Virus record (IMG/VR): IMGVR_UViG_3300030104_002421
Location: 62,001 to 126,000 of that record
Source: a virus
Length of the DNA: 64,000 bases
Reading direction: 5' to 3' (one strand)
Part shown: positions 17,000 to 25,730 of the stretch, in pieces
How positions within the stretch are numbered: position 1 is the stretch's first letter
Layout of the letters: each line of letters opens with the position of its first letter
Position numbers and translations under genes: made by a program
Notes under the pieces: generated by a model
Told to the model about the DNA's origin: nothing
Database searches by the model: none
Seen by the model: only the letters and a program-made list of their open reading frames with translations

Positions 17000-17322
17000 G
17001 AGTAATGTCATTTTTAAAATTTCAGGAAGAACCTAGAATACCTAGGAAAAAAGGACAACCTGCTGGGTCAGATAAACATTCTGATTTATATACAGATGAG
17101 AATCCAAAAGGTACTATTAAAGGTTTAGGTTTTAAAGATGTTGCAACGGCAAAAGCAAGTGTTGCTAAAATTAAAGGTTCTGGTAAATCACATGCTCATA
17201 AAATACAGGCAGCGATTGCCATGGAACAAAGAGCAAGAGTTATGGGAAAAACTGCTGAAGCGGCAGTATATAGAACTTTTATTAATGCAATGAAGAAAAA
17301 AACAAAAGAAAAAAACAAATGA
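16996..17322 (+). CDS. Conserved small basic protein (DUF5872-like)
   Basis: A 108-residue protein. HSDLYTDENPKGTIKGLGF and KSHAHKIQAAIAMEQRAR form a motif I recall from a widespread family in large phages (DUF5872 or close). The function is not known. An alternative ATG lies 9 bases on. It overlaps both neighbours by start/stop. Confidence 0.65.
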   Translation: MRVMSFLKFQEEPRIPRKKGQPAGSDKHSDLYTDENPKGTIKGLGFKDVATAKASVAKIKGSGKSHAHKIQAAIAMEQRARVMGKTAEAAVYRTFINAMKKKTKEKNK

Positions 17323-17984
17323 TACCATTTATATTAAAAGAAGGTTTATATGACCCAGGCATTTTCAAGGCATTTTTTCTTGCAGGTGGTCCTGGTTCAG
17401 GTAAAACTTATGTAACTAGAAAGGTAACTGGTGGTTTAGGATTAAAAAATGTTAATTCAGACGCTGCCTTTGAAACAGGTTTAAAGAAAGCAGGTCTATC
17501 TTTAAAAATGCCAGATAGTGAAAAAGAACCAAGAGATAAAGTTAGAGCAAAAGCAAAGGCATTAACACAAAAGAGTTTAGAAGGTTATATTGGTGGTCGT
17601 TTAGGTTTAGTTATTGACAGTACAGGTAGAGACTATTCTAATATTGCAAAACCAGTTATGTTATTAAAACAAATGGGATATGATTGTTATATGATATTTG
17701 TAAATACAAGTTTAGATGTTGCATTGAAAAGAAATGCCGCTAGAGATAGAACAGTTGCTCCAGATTTAGTAAAAAAAAGTTGGAATACTGTTCAACAAAA
17801 CATGGGAAAGTTCCAAAGAATATTTGGACAAAAGAATATGATTATACTTGATAATAATAATGCAAAAGAAGATGTATTATTAGGTGTGTATAAACAAGTT
17901 TTGAAGTTGGTTAAGAAACCTATTCAAAATCATATTGCGAAAAAATGGATGAAAAGAGAAGCAGAGAAAAGAAAAGCAAAATGA
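17319..17984 (+). CDS. P-loop kinase (zeta/PNK-like)
   Basis: A 221-residue P-loop protein with Walker A GGPGSGKT (23-30), a conserved NSDAAFE segment, and LVIDSTGRDYS near residue 100, the pattern of zeta-toxin/polynucleotide-kinase-like phosphotransferases. R-rich NAARDRTV may be the lid. Its placement near a ligase-like gene and a nucleotidyltransferase suggests work on nucleotides or RNA ends. Substrate unknown. Confidence 0.75.
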   Translation: MIPFILKEGLYDPGIFKAFFLAGGPGSGKTYVTRKVTGGLGLKNVNSDAAFETGLKKAGLSLKMPDSEKEPRDKVRAKAKALTQKSLEGYIGGRLGLVIDSTGRDYSNIAKPVMLLKQMGYDCYMIFVNTSLDVALKRNAARDRTVAPDLVKKSWNTVQQNMGKFQRIFGQKNMIILDNNNAKEDVLLGVYKQVLKLVKKPIQNHIAKKWMKREAEKRKAK

Positions 17985-19816
17985 AAAAGACTTTAAAAGA
18001 ATTACTATCAAAAAATGTAGGTCGTAAACAACCTGTGGTGTTCGCATTTGGCAGATTAAATCCGCCAACACAAGGACATCAAAAACTTATTGATAGAGTA
18101 ATAACAATGGCAAAACGAGTGAAAGGTTTGCCTGTTTTATATGTTAGTGCTTCACAAGATAAAAAGAAGAATCCACTAAAAGTAAAACAAAAATTAGATT
18201 ATTTAAAAAAAGTATATCCAAGAGGAATAAAATTATTACCTGCTACGAATAAGGAAAGAACCTTTATGGAAATATTAAAGAATAACTTTGATAAAAAATA
18301 TACTGATGTTTATATGATTGCAGGAAGTGATAGAGTAGCAGAATTTAAAAGATTAATTTCAAAGTATAATGGTAAAGATTATAACTTTGATACAGTAAAT
18401 GTGGTAAGTGCAGGTGAAAGAGATCCAGACGCTGAAGGTGTTTCAGGTATCTCTGCTAGTAAAATGAGGGAATTTGCCACAAAAAATGACTATAAAAATT
18501 TTAGGAGTAACCTTATGACAGGCACAAAGGAGAAGGATGCCATGAAACTATTTAAAGACCTTAAAAACCAAATGGGTGTTAGAGAAGACATGTTAGCACC
18601 TAGCGACAATGAAGAACAAAAAATAATTAGAGAAAATTACCACAACAATGAAATCTTTAATCTAAACGAATATGTGGAAAATTTAAAAGATGGAACTGTG
18701 GGTAAAATTATTAAACGAGGACCTAACTATGTACAATATGAAATGGAAGATGGTGGCGTGAAGAAAGCATGGTTAGATGACATTATACCAAGTGAAAGTT
18801 TAAATACAGAATTAACAAATGAAGATGTTGATAAGAAAAAATTAGTATTACAAAAGAATAGTAATCAATTAAAATCTTTCAAATCTTTTGATGAAGAAAT
18901 AAAAGAGTATGATGATGAAAAGAAAGGTTTACCTTTCCCTGGTTATGATAGCGCTGCTGATGCTCAAAAAACATTAGGCGTAATGAGAACTAAAAAGAAA
19001 AAAGAAAATGAAAAAAAAGATAAGAAAGATAAAGTATTTGCAATTAAAACACCGGGTCAACCAGCAATTAAAGATGTAGATGATTGGACACAAGGACCTG
19101 ATAATGCAGACCAAATTCATACAATGAGAACATTTAATCTTAAAACTCCAGGACAGGATAGAGATTATAGTAAACTTGTTACAACAAGAAAGTTCCAAAA
19201 GTTTGAAAGTAATGATAAGACAAGACAGGATCCAGATGTAAAAGATAAAAAAGGTACACAACCTGCCAAGTATTATTCTGGTTTAGCAAAATCAACAAAA
19301 TCTGCTAGAGACGCTCATTTCAAAAAGAAGACAAAGGTTGATGATGACAACCCAGCAGCATATACACCGGCACCTGGCGATAGTAAAGGTAAAACTAAAC
19401 CATCAGTACATACAAAGAAGTTTAAACAAATGTATGGCGAAGAACCTGAATACATTAATGCTAATGATGTTAAAGAGTGGGCATTAGAGACAACCACTAT
19501 CAACAAGTTCAAAGACCGTTATCAAACGGAGTGGAGAATTGAGTTAGATAAAGCAGTAGCAGAAATGTTAGAACAAGTAAAGATGGAAGAAAGTAAAGAA
19601 GCAGGTCTTAAAAAGAAAGCAGAAAAATCTGGTATGCCAATTGGTGTATTAAGAAAAGTATATAATAGAGGCATGGCTGCATGGCGTACAGGACATAGAC
19701 CTGGTACTACACCACAACAATGGGCAATGGCAAGAGTTAATTCTTTTGTAACAAAGTCAAGTGGAACATGGGGTAAAGCAGACGCTGACTTAGCAAAACA
19801 AGTGAGAGGTAAGTAA
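17981..19816 (+). CDS. Nucleotidyltransferase (NMNAT-like) fused to DUF5824-like C-terminus
   Basis: A 611-residue protein starting at ATG 17981, which overlaps the previous stop. Residues ~15-170 are a cytidylyltransferase/NMNAT-type domain: FGRLNPPTQGHQKL (HxGH-like motif) and ISASKMR (ISSTxxR-like). A KOW-like stretch (GTVGKIIKRGPNYVQYE) and a long charged linker follow. The last ~70 residues (MPIGVLRKVYNRGMAAWRTG, then TPQQWAMARVNSF) match DUF5824. The domain mix and late-block position suggest a virion-associated enzyme, perhaps acting on NAD precursors. Confidence 0.75.
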   Translation: MKKTLKELLSKNVGRKQPVVFAFGRLNPPTQGHQKLIDRVITMAKRVKGLPVLYVSASQDKKKNPLKVKQKLDYLKKVYPRGIKLLPATNKERTFMEILKNNFDKKYTDVYMIAGSDRVAEFKRLISKYNGKDYNFDTVNVVSAGERDPDAEGVSGISASKMREFATKNDYKNFRSNLMTGTKEKDAMKLFKDLKNQMGVREDMLAPSDNEEQKIIRENYHNNEIFNLNEYVENLKDGTVGKIIKRGPNYVQYEMEDGGVKKAWLDDIIPSESLNTELTNEDVDKKKLVLQKNSNQLKSFKSFDEEIKEYDDEKKGLPFPGYDSAADAQKTLGVMRTKKKKENEKKDKKDKVFAIKTPGQPAIKDVDDWTQGPDNADQIHTMRTFNLKTPGQDRDYSKLVTTRKFQKFESNDKTRQDPDVKDKKGTQPAKYYSGLAKSTKSARDAHFKKKTKVDDDNPAAYTPAPGDSKGKTKPSVHTKKFKQMYGEEPEYINANDVKEWALETTTINKFKDRYQTEWRIELDKAVAEMLEQVKMEESKEAGLKKKAEKSGMPIGVLRKVYNRGMAAWRTGHRPGTTPQQWAMARVNSFVTKSSGTWGKADADLAKQVRGK

Positions 19817-19817
19817 T

Positions 19818-20168
19818 ATGAAAACTCTAAAACAAGTAGAAGAAATTGATTTAGTATGTGAGGGTATGGTTTATGAACATGAACAAGAAGGTATACAAGA
19901 GGCAGAATATCAAGGTAAAAAAGTAAATCTTAATGACCCTGTTCGTTCATCTGGTGGTCCTAAAAAGTTTCATGTGTATGTTAAGAATGCTAAAGGTAAT
20001 GTTGTTAAGGTTAATTTTGGTGATCCTAATATGAGTATTAACCGTGATGACCCTGGTGCGAGAAAAAGTTTCCGTGCTAGACATAATTGTGACCAGAAAA
20101 AAGATAAGACAACCGCAGGTTATTGGTCATGTTATCAATGGCGTGCAGGCGCTAAGGTTGATAATTAG
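19818..20168 (+). CDS. Conserved protein (DUF6321-like)
   Basis: A 116-residue protein. KFHVYVKNAKGNVVKVNFGD, MSINRDDPGARKSFRARHNC and YWSCYQW are a signature shared by small proteins in marine viruses (I recall DUF6321). Two cysteines and a histidine could bind metal. Directly behind the fusion protein with AGGTAAGTA before the ATG. Role unknown. Confidence 0.65.
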   Translation: MKTLKQVEEIDLVCEGMVYEHEQEGIQEAEYQGKKVNLNDPVRSSGGPKKFHVYVKNAKGNVVKVNFGDPNMSINRDDPGARKSFRARHNCDQKKDKTTAGYWSCYQWRAGAKVDN

Positions 20169-20176
20169 TATAAATA
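20169..20176 (+). promoter_or_regulatory. T4-type late promoter TATAAATA
   Basis: An exact late box overlaps the stop of the preceding gene, with a predicted start at ~20182 and the next ATG at 20195. Confidence 0.65.
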
Positions 20177-20194
20177 GTAACACGGAGAGAATAA

Positions 20195-21562
20195 ATGACC
20201 AGATATAGTACAACCATGGCACAAATCCAAGAGCAGATGATGTTTGAGGAGTATATTGATGGCGTCCTTCAATTAGATGACGAGGCGTTTAATGAATATT
20301 ACGATAGTTTGGATAGTGACCAACAACAAGAATTAGAAGAAGTAATTGGTAAAATTGCAAAAGGAATAGGCAAGGTTGCTGTATCTCCTATTACATTGCC
20401 ATTTAAGGCAGTAAAAGGTATTGCAAAAGGTGTTAAGAAGGTGGCAACATCTTCTCCTGTAAAGAAAGCTGCAGGTGCAATCGCTAGAGGTGCAGGTAAA
20501 GCAGCTGCCGCTGGTGCTAAAGGTGCAGTCGCAGGTGTAAAAAAAGGTATCAATAGATTATCTGTATCAGGTAGAGCAGACGCTGCTAAAAAGAAGGCAG
20601 ATAAAATCGCAAAGAGAAACCAAGAAAGAGAAAGACTGGCAAGAGAAAAAGATAGAGTAGACCAGGAACGCCAAAAAGCAAGAGACGCTATGAAGAAAGA
20701 CATAGAAAGAGAAAAAACTACCTCTGCTGAATATGATCCTAAAAAAGATAAAGAAAAAAAGGACATGAAAGAAGAAGACATAGAAGAAAAATTTAAACCA
20801 ACTGCTGGTGAGTTATATGTAGTAACTGCTGGCCCAGGTGATAATGCACAAAAAGTTATTGGCACAAATAAAGATTTGAAGAAAGCTCAAAAGATGAGAG
20901 ACGATTATAATAAAAAGAATAAACCAAGTAAACCGTCTCACAAAGCAAGAGTTTATGCACAGACTAGGGCATCACAACCTGCAAATAAATTTAAAACTGG
21001 TGATAAAATTATGTATTCTACATATGGCAACAAAGCACAGTTTACAAAAGTTAAAGAAAACTTTTTTAAAGAAGAAGTAGAAGACATAGAAGAATTTTCT
21101 GATAGTCAAATCAAAAGGTTACAAAAAGAATATGAACCTTTGAGAGGTAAAGAAACTGGTGTGAATCCACAAAAGTTTGCTAAGCTTCGTAAGATGATGA
21201 AACGAATGAAGAAACCTCAATTAATGGCGCTAGTAAAAGCAAACATACCAATTCTAACATCAGCTGCGAAAGCAAGTTTGGTTATTAATCATGGTATGAA
21301 ATGGTCGTCATTACCAGAAGATTTTTTACCTTATATAGAGGTGTTCGCTGATGATACATTAGATGAACAAAAATCAAAATTTAAAAGTGTTGATACAAAA
21401 GTTTTACAAAGAGTAAGTAAAATGATGAGAGGCACAAAACAAGAGAAACAATCAATAGCAAATATGCTAAATTATTTCATGCCACCTGAAGTGGTTGATA
21501 TGATTAGAGACAAGTTTGGCATTAAAATGCCAAGAGGTAAAATAAAATTTACTGATTTATAA
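20195..21562 (+). CDS. Late, probably virion/head-associated protein
   Basis: A 455-residue protein with three parts: an acidic start (1-45), an Ala/Gly/Lys-rich region (~50-130) with KAAGAIARGAGKAAAAG, then a charged coiled-coil and a globular C-terminus (PQLMALVKANIPILTSAAKASLV in part). The Ala/Lys-rich stretch resembles DNA-binding or scaffold-type tails. A late box lies 19 bases upstream. No homologue is recognised by name. Confidence 0.6.
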   Translation: MTRYSTTMAQIQEQMMFEEYIDGVLQLDDEAFNEYYDSLDSDQQQELEEVIGKIAKGIGKVAVSPITLPFKAVKGIAKGVKKVATSSPVKKAAGAIARGAGKAAAAGAKGAVAGVKKGINRLSVSGRADAAKKKADKIAKRNQERERLAREKDRVDQERQKARDAMKKDIEREKTTSAEYDPKKDKEKKDMKEEDIEEKFKPTAGELYVVTAGPGDNAQKVIGTNKDLKKAQKMRDDYNKKNKPSKPSHKARVYAQTRASQPANKFKTGDKIMYSTYGNKAQFTKVKENFFKEEVEDIEEFSDSQIKRLQKEYEPLRGKETGVNPQKFAKLRKMMKRMKKPQLMALVKANIPILTSAAKASLVINHGMKWSSLPEDFLPYIEVFADDTLDEQKSKFKSVDTKVLQRVSKMMRGTKQEKQSIANMLNYFMPPEVVDMIRDKFGIKMPRGKIKFTDL

Positions 21563-21574
21563 AGGGAGACTAAA

Positions 21575-22282
21575 ATGACTGACAAAAAAATAAAAGGCTG
21601 GAATAGTTCGTATTTTGGCGAAGCAAAACCAGGAAGTTTGAAAGATGTAATACAAAATATTACTAACAAACAAAATGCATTAGTAGGTGATAAACCTGTT
21701 GTTGCAGACCCAATTACACCTGAACAAGTAGCAAACAAAGAAAAGTTTAATACTGAAGCAAAATATACTGTTTCTATTGAAACAAATAAAAACGATAAAT
21801 CTGATGACGGTGAAGGCTTAGACGCTGTACAACCTAAAGCAGTAAAGAAGAAGTTTAAAGATAGAAAAGACAAAGACATTGACAATGATGGTGATGTAGA
21901 TAGTTCAGATAAATTTCTTCACAAAAGACGAAAAGCAATCTCAAAGGCAGTAAAAAAAGATGAAGGCGCTATGAAGCGTGGTGACCATTTAGATACTTTT
22001 AAACCTAAACCTAAAAAAGAAAAACATAAACCAGGACATGATGAAGATGAAAAAGGTAAAGATAAGAATGGTGTAAAGGTTCATGGTGAACAAGCTGACA
22101 AATGGGAAGCAGTAAGAGCATTTAAAGTATCATCTATGAAAGACGCTTTAGCAAAAGTATATGCTGAAAAATTAGAAGATGATGATACACCAGAGGTAAA
22201 AGATACTATCAAAGGTCTTAAAAAAGCAAGTCAATCACATGCTAAACAGGCTAAATCTTTAGAAAAACAAATTAAAGATTAA
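21575..22282 (+). CDS. Late protein with EF-hand/dockerin-like loop
   Basis: A 235-residue, very hydrophilic protein. KDKDIDNDGDVDSSDKFLHK (about residues 98-117) has the D-x-D-x-D pattern of a dockerin/EF-hand calcium loop, which recurs in marine T4-like phage proteins of this region. The rest is Lys/Asp-rich and likely disordered. It may be a virion or scaffold component. GGGAG precedes the ATG. Confidence 0.6.
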   Translation: MTDKKIKGWNSSYFGEAKPGSLKDVIQNITNKQNALVGDKPVVADPITPEQVANKEKFNTEAKYTVSIETNKNDKSDDGEGLDAVQPKAVKKKFKDRKDKDIDNDGDVDSSDKFLHKRRKAISKAVKKDEGAMKRGDHLDTFKPKPKKEKHKPGHDEDEKGKDKNGVKVHGEQADKWEAVRAFKVSSMKDALAKVYAEKLEDDDTPEVKDTIKGLKKASQSHAKQAKSLEKQIKD

Positions 22283-22283
22283 C

Positions 22284-22874
22284 ATGAAGTATTCCGCTCT
22301 GGCGGAGACGATTAAAGGCATCCATATTATACAGGAAGCAGATAGTCTCCCAACTATATACTGTGATATGGATGGCGTCTTGGTAGATTTTGCCAAAGGC
22401 ATTGATAAAATGTTTACGCTTAAATCTAAAGACCCAAGTATGCCGGGACCTATGCAAACGGCAGGTTATTCTGACGCCAAAGATTGGTTAAAAGCACCAA
22501 TGACGGCGGCAAAATGGCAACCTATACATGATTACCCTATGTTTTGGCCTACACTACCGTGGATGAAAGACGGTTTAAAATTGTGGTCCTACATAAGGAA
22601 ATTCAATCCACACATTCTATCTGCCTATACACCATTTGATAAGAATAGTATTAAAGGTAAACAATTGTGGATACAACGAAACTTAAAACTAACGGACTCT
22701 AGTAGAATCCATTTAGTTAGAAGAAGTGAGAAGCGAGTATATGCTAATGGTAATGTATTAATTGATGATTATGGTAAGAATACTAAAGAATGGAAAAATT
22801 ACAAAGGTATTCCTATCAAACATAAATCCGCTTCAAGTACAATTTCCTCGTTAAGAAAACTTGGATTTGTATAA
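22284..22874 (+). CDS. HAD-superfamily 5'-nucleotidase-like protein
   Basis: A 196-residue HAD-fold hydrolase. IYCDMDGVLVDF holds motif I (D28, D30), LSAYTPF fits motif II, and NVLIDDYGKN the C-terminal acidic motif. These features fit the 5'(3')-deoxyribonucleotidase type, and a large aromatic cap (AAKWQPIHDYPMFWPTLPW) follows motif I. It would dephosphorylate nucleotides or a related small molecule. Overlaps the late block; its stop touches a late box. Confidence 0.8.
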   Translation: MKYSALAETIKGIHIIQEADSLPTIYCDMDGVLVDFAKGIDKMFTLKSKDPSMPGPMQTAGYSDAKDWLKAPMTAAKWQPIHDYPMFWPTLPWMKDGLKLWSYIRKFNPHILSAYTPFDKNSIKGKQLWIQRNLKLTDSSRIHLVRRSEKRVYANGNVLIDDYGKNTKEWKNYKGIPIKHKSASSTISSLRKLGFV

Positions 22875-22877
22875 ATA
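22870..22877 (+). promoter_or_regulatory. T4-type late promoter TATAAATA
   Basis: An exact late box at the end of the nucleotidase gene, before the strongly translated-looking protein at 22926. Confidence 0.65.
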
Positions 22878-22925
22878 GTAGTTAATAACTAGTTATAAAC
22901 AAAACTTAATTAAGGAGAATTAAAA

Positions 22926-23678
22926 ATGGGACTATGGGGAAAATCTACTTCCGCAGATAGTAGACCAAAGTTTCTGAAAGGTGACGGCGCTGAAGGTGCA
23001 GGGGGCAAATTAGAAGACGCTCTAGCAACAACTAGAGGCTGGGAACTTAAAGCAGGAACAGCGGCAAGCGGAAACGACAACGCTAGTGCTCAGAGTGAAA
23101 TTTTAGTCGCAATAGGCGGACTATCTTCTACACTTGGCGCTGCTAACTTAATGTCTGTTGACTGGACTGATGGAACTTACGGACACGCAGGTTCAACTGA
23201 CTTTGATATCGTATTTACATATGACGAAGCAGTTACAGTAACATCAGCAACGGCAACGGCAAACAACACAATTTCAAACAAAGTATTTACATCAATGCAA
23301 ATATTAGGTCCAACTGATATGGCTTCAGACGCTGATATGAAAATGCAATACTACTCTGGTAGTGGTACAAACAGAATTGTATTTAGAGGTAGAATACCTG
23401 CAGCTGGTGTTGCAGGCGGTTATATCGCAATTGCAGACGCTACAGCGGCAATGGCAACAGACGGATCTTCAGCAATGGTTGATGGTAACGGAACAACCGT
23501 ACCTTCAGCAGACGCCGACCACGCAGGTGGTTCAGCGGCAGCAGGTGCTGATGGTGGAAGTTCAATTTGGGGAACCGCTATTAAGCGTACTGGTTCTTCA
23601 TCAATGACTTTAGAAACTAAAACTGGTTCATCAAGTGGAACATCTTCACTTGTTTTAACTGGTGTTGTTTTAGGTTAA
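22926..23678 (+). CDS. Probable abundant structural protein
   Basis: A 250-residue Ala/Gly/Ser/Thr-rich protein with few Lys, unlike its neighbours, and with more C/G at third positions. MGLWGKSTSADSRPKFL resembles the start of structural proteins in marine T4-like phages. The rest is beta-rich (ASATATANNTIS..., GSSSMTLETKTGSS). AAGGAG and a late box precede it, and stable hairpins follow it. A capsid decoration or head-fibre protein is a reasonable guess. Confidence 0.65.
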   Translation: MGLWGKSTSADSRPKFLKGDGAEGAGGKLEDALATTRGWELKAGTAASGNDNASAQSEILVAIGGLSSTLGAANLMSVDWTDGTYGHAGSTDFDIVFTYDEAVTVTSATATANNTISNKVFTSMQILGPTDMASDADMKMQYYSGSGTNRIVFRGRIPAAGVAGGYIAIADATAAMATDGSSAMVDGNGTTVPSADADHAGGSAAAGADGGSSIWGTAIKRTGSSSMTLETKTGSSSGTSSLVLTGVVLG

Positions 23679-23691
23679 TAAATAGAATTAA

Positions 23692-23773
23692 ATGGGGAGA
23701 AATAACTCCCCATATAATGATGAGAGTAAAGCGTATGCATACTCTCAGTAGCATTCCCCTAATACATACGGGG
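23692..23773 (+). terminator. Three successive hairpins between two structural genes
   Basis: ATGGGGAG/CTCCCCAT (23692-23699 with 23706-23713), TGAGAGTA/TACTCTCA (23721-23728 with 23740-23747) and CCCC/GGGG (23756-23759 with 23770-23773, then TTTATAT). Only the last has a T-rich tail, so the first two probably protect or process the mRNA. A near-late box (AATAAATA) precedes them at 23677-23684. Confidence 0.55.
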
Positions 23774-23795
23774 TTTATATAAGGAGAAAAAAAAC

Positions 23796-24467
23796 ATGGC
23801 TGATAAAAAAATCACAGCTTTAACTGACCTAGGTTCTGGTAACATAGCGTCAGCTGACTTACTACATGTTATTGATGATCCATCTGGAACACCAATTAAC
23901 AAAAAAATATCTATAGCGAGTTTGTTCGCTTCAATTCCAACTGCTGTTGCAATCAATCCAGGTGCTTCTGCTAATGTAACAATTAACAGTTCAGCAACGG
24001 ACTCTGACTTTATCGTTTCAAATGATGACGAAGAAGCATTTAGAGTAGATGGTGCAAATAGAGAGGTTGTTATTAACGAAGCTTCAGGACAAACAGACCT
24101 TAGAGCGGAAACTAACAGTTACTCAACTGCTTTACTTGTTGACGCTTCTGCTGATAATGTACAAATCAACGCTACACCAGTTTTTGGGTTAACTCAATTA
24201 CTAACAGGTGCAGGTGCGGTTGATGTTGTTTCTGCTATCACAGAGGTAGTATCAACAGGTGCTCAAGCAGGAACTTTTGCTGACGGAGTAGAAGGTCAAA
24301 TTAAGTTTATTGTTATGAAAACTGACGGTGGAGATTATACAATTACACCAACAAACTTTAATAGTGGTTCAACAATCACTCTTAATGACGCTGGTGACGC
24401 TGTATTATTACTATTCACAAATAGTGCATGGTACTTAATTTCTAACCAAGGTGCGACAATAGCATAA
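23796..24467 (+). CDS. Probable structural (fibre/decoration) protein
   Basis: A 223-residue protein with the start [13 protein letters not shown] and [21 protein letters not shown], a pattern typical of marine phage structural or fibre-like proteins. The middle has short beta repeats ([15 protein letters not shown]), and the C-terminus ([11 protein letters not shown]..., [12 protein letters not shown]) resembles a fibre head domain. AAGGAG precedes the ATG and a strong terminator follows. Confidence 0.65.
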   Translation: MADKKITALTDLGSGNIASADLLHVIDDPSGTPINKKISIASLFASIPTAVAINPGASANVTINSSATDSDFIVSNDDEEAFRVDGANREVVINEASGQTDLRAETNSYSTALLVDASADNVQINATPVFGLTQLLTGAGAVDVVSAITEVVSTGAQAGTFADGVEGQIKFIVMKTDGGDYTITPTNFNSGSTITLNDAGDAVLLLFTNSAWYLISNQGATIA

Positions 24468-24480
24468 TAATTAATTAGTG

Positions 24481-24501
24481 AGGGCGCTACGGCGCCCTTT
24501 C
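24481..24501 (+). terminator. Rho-independent terminator
   Basis: The stem AGGGCGC/GCGCCCT (24481-24487 with 24492-24498) has a 4-nt loop and ends in TTTCTT. It closes the structural pair. Confidence 0.8.
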
Positions 24502-24517
24502 TTACCATGGAGTAAAT

Positions 24518-24733
24518 ATGAATAAAGAAACACTTGAAGCGAAAAAGACACAGTTACTAGAAAATAAATCAATAGTAATGAACCAGATAAATGACGGTAC
24601 AAGACTATTAGAAAAGGCGAAAGCAGATTTGAATGCCCTTTTAGGTGCCATTCAGGTCGTTGACCAACTTTTGGAAGAAACTGGAGACATAGATAGGTCA
24701 AAGGAGGCGAATAAAGATGGTACAAAGAATTAG
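24518..24733 (+). CDS. Small coiled-coil protein
   Basis: A 71-residue helical protein; heptad-like LEAKKTQLLENKSIVMNQI and later LNALLGAIQVVDQLLEE. GGAG precedes the ATG. It overlaps the next gene. No known function; tail or baseplate accessory is possible. Confidence 0.55.
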   Translation: MNKETLEAKKTQLLENKSIVMNQINDGTRLLEKAKADLNALLGAIQVVDQLLEETGDIDRSKEANKDGTKN

Positions 24734-24938
24734 ATACGGTGCAGGGGGCGTTCCTTACTATGAACAAACAACTGACATTGAAAAAGAAAAGGCTGAATTA
24801 GAGGCAAGTTTAAAACAATCTAAAGCGGCAAAAAAAGAACGCCAAGATAAGGCGAAAAAGAAAAAGAAAAAAGTAATACAGGAAATCATGGGAGATGACC
24901 TGAACGAAGAAAAGGAGTTATTAGATGAAATCATTTAA
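24717..24938 (+). CDS. Small charged protein
   Basis: A 73-residue protein with N-terminal VQRIRYGAGGVPYYEQ followed by a lysine-rich helix. AAAGGAGGCG upstream gives a strong ribosome site. It overlaps both neighbours. MVQRIRYG... starts are seen in marine phage structural clusters; the function is unknown. Confidence 0.55.
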   Translation: MVQRIRYGAGGVPYYEQTTDIEKEKAELEASLKQSKAAKKERQDKAKKKKKKVIQEIMGDDLNEEKELLDEII

Positions 24939-25356
24939 AGAGTTTGACAACAAACAGATAGATGAAGTATTAGCTAAAACTACTCCGGTCAATGCACCTG
25001 CTGATAGTGATATGGCATTAAACGATATTACAAATGATGAAATCGTTAGTCGTATAAATCACTTTGTTGGTTCAATTGCAAGTATGGAACATATTAATCC
25101 AATGGCTGCAGTTAATCATTTAAGAAGTAAGTTACATGGACTAGGTGTAGAGTTTGCTGGGGAAGTTTCTATGCCAGAAACAGTAAAAAACGGAACAGTT
25201 AGTATACCATTAAGTAAATTTGGTGGTGTGTATGGAAAAACAGGTGAAGAACCTGCAGGTGAGGTAAAAAATGATGATGGTGTGGTAAGAAATTTATCTC
25301 TTACATACGAAACATTAAAAAACGGAGCATGCAAGGTTTACGCTAAATTAGTTTAG
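24925..25356 (+). CDS. Conserved late protein
   Basis: A 143-residue protein with a helical first half (EIVSRINHFVGSIASMEHIN) and a beta-rich second half (TVSIPLSKFGGVYG, NLSLTYETL). AAAGGAG lies before the ATG. I recall homologues in marine T4-like phages only as hypothetical proteins. Confidence 0.6.
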   Translation: MKSFKEFDNKQIDEVLAKTTPVNAPADSDMALNDITNDEIVSRINHFVGSIASMEHINPMAAVNHLRSKLHGLGVEFAGEVSMPETVKNGTVSIPLSKFGGVYGKTGEEPAGEVKNDDGVVRNLSLTYETLKNGACKVYAKLV

Positions 25357-25364
25357 GACCTAGA

Positions 25365-25730
25365 ATGAGATTTGATAAGCTAACGAAGGACAATGTCCTT
25401 ATGTTCGCAATACAAAATTACGACAATCCTCAGGCAGAGGGTGAAAAAGAGTTTTATGATGACATGAAACGCTTTAAGTATCTTAAACGATTGTTTAAGA
25501 AGTTCAGTAAGACTGGCATACTTAAAGAACGATTGATTATGAACCACATAATTGTATTAGCAAATGTGTTTGGTCCAGAAGCAGTCAAAGTTTTATTATT
25601 CTTTAAGATTGACCAAATGTTTTGGCCACAATTGAAAACTTTTTTAATATTTTTGAATTATATGACTATGGACGAATTGACACAAATCTCTTTAGATGAT
25701 AAACTATTAGAAACCTTAAAGGGGATATAA
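25365..25730 (+). CDS. Conserved late protein, helical
   Basis: A 121-residue protein. MRFDKLTKDNVLMFAIQNYD, FKYLKRLFKKF, LIMNHIIVLANVFGPEA and FWPQLKTFLIFLNYM form a pattern I recall as strongly conserved in T4-like cyanophages and pelagiphages, without a function. It abuts the next gene. Confidence 0.65.
   Translation: MRFDKLTKDNVLMFAIQNYDNPQAEGEKEFYDDMKRFKYLKRLFKKFSKTGILKERLIMNHIIVLANVFGPEAVKVLLFFKIDQMFWPQLKTFLIFLNYMTMDELTQISLDDKLLETLKGI

Noticed and set aside
20299-20865. 188-codon minus-strand ORF
   Set aside because: It is the complement of an Ala/Lys-rich real gene with a supported start and late promoter; every other gene is on the + strand.
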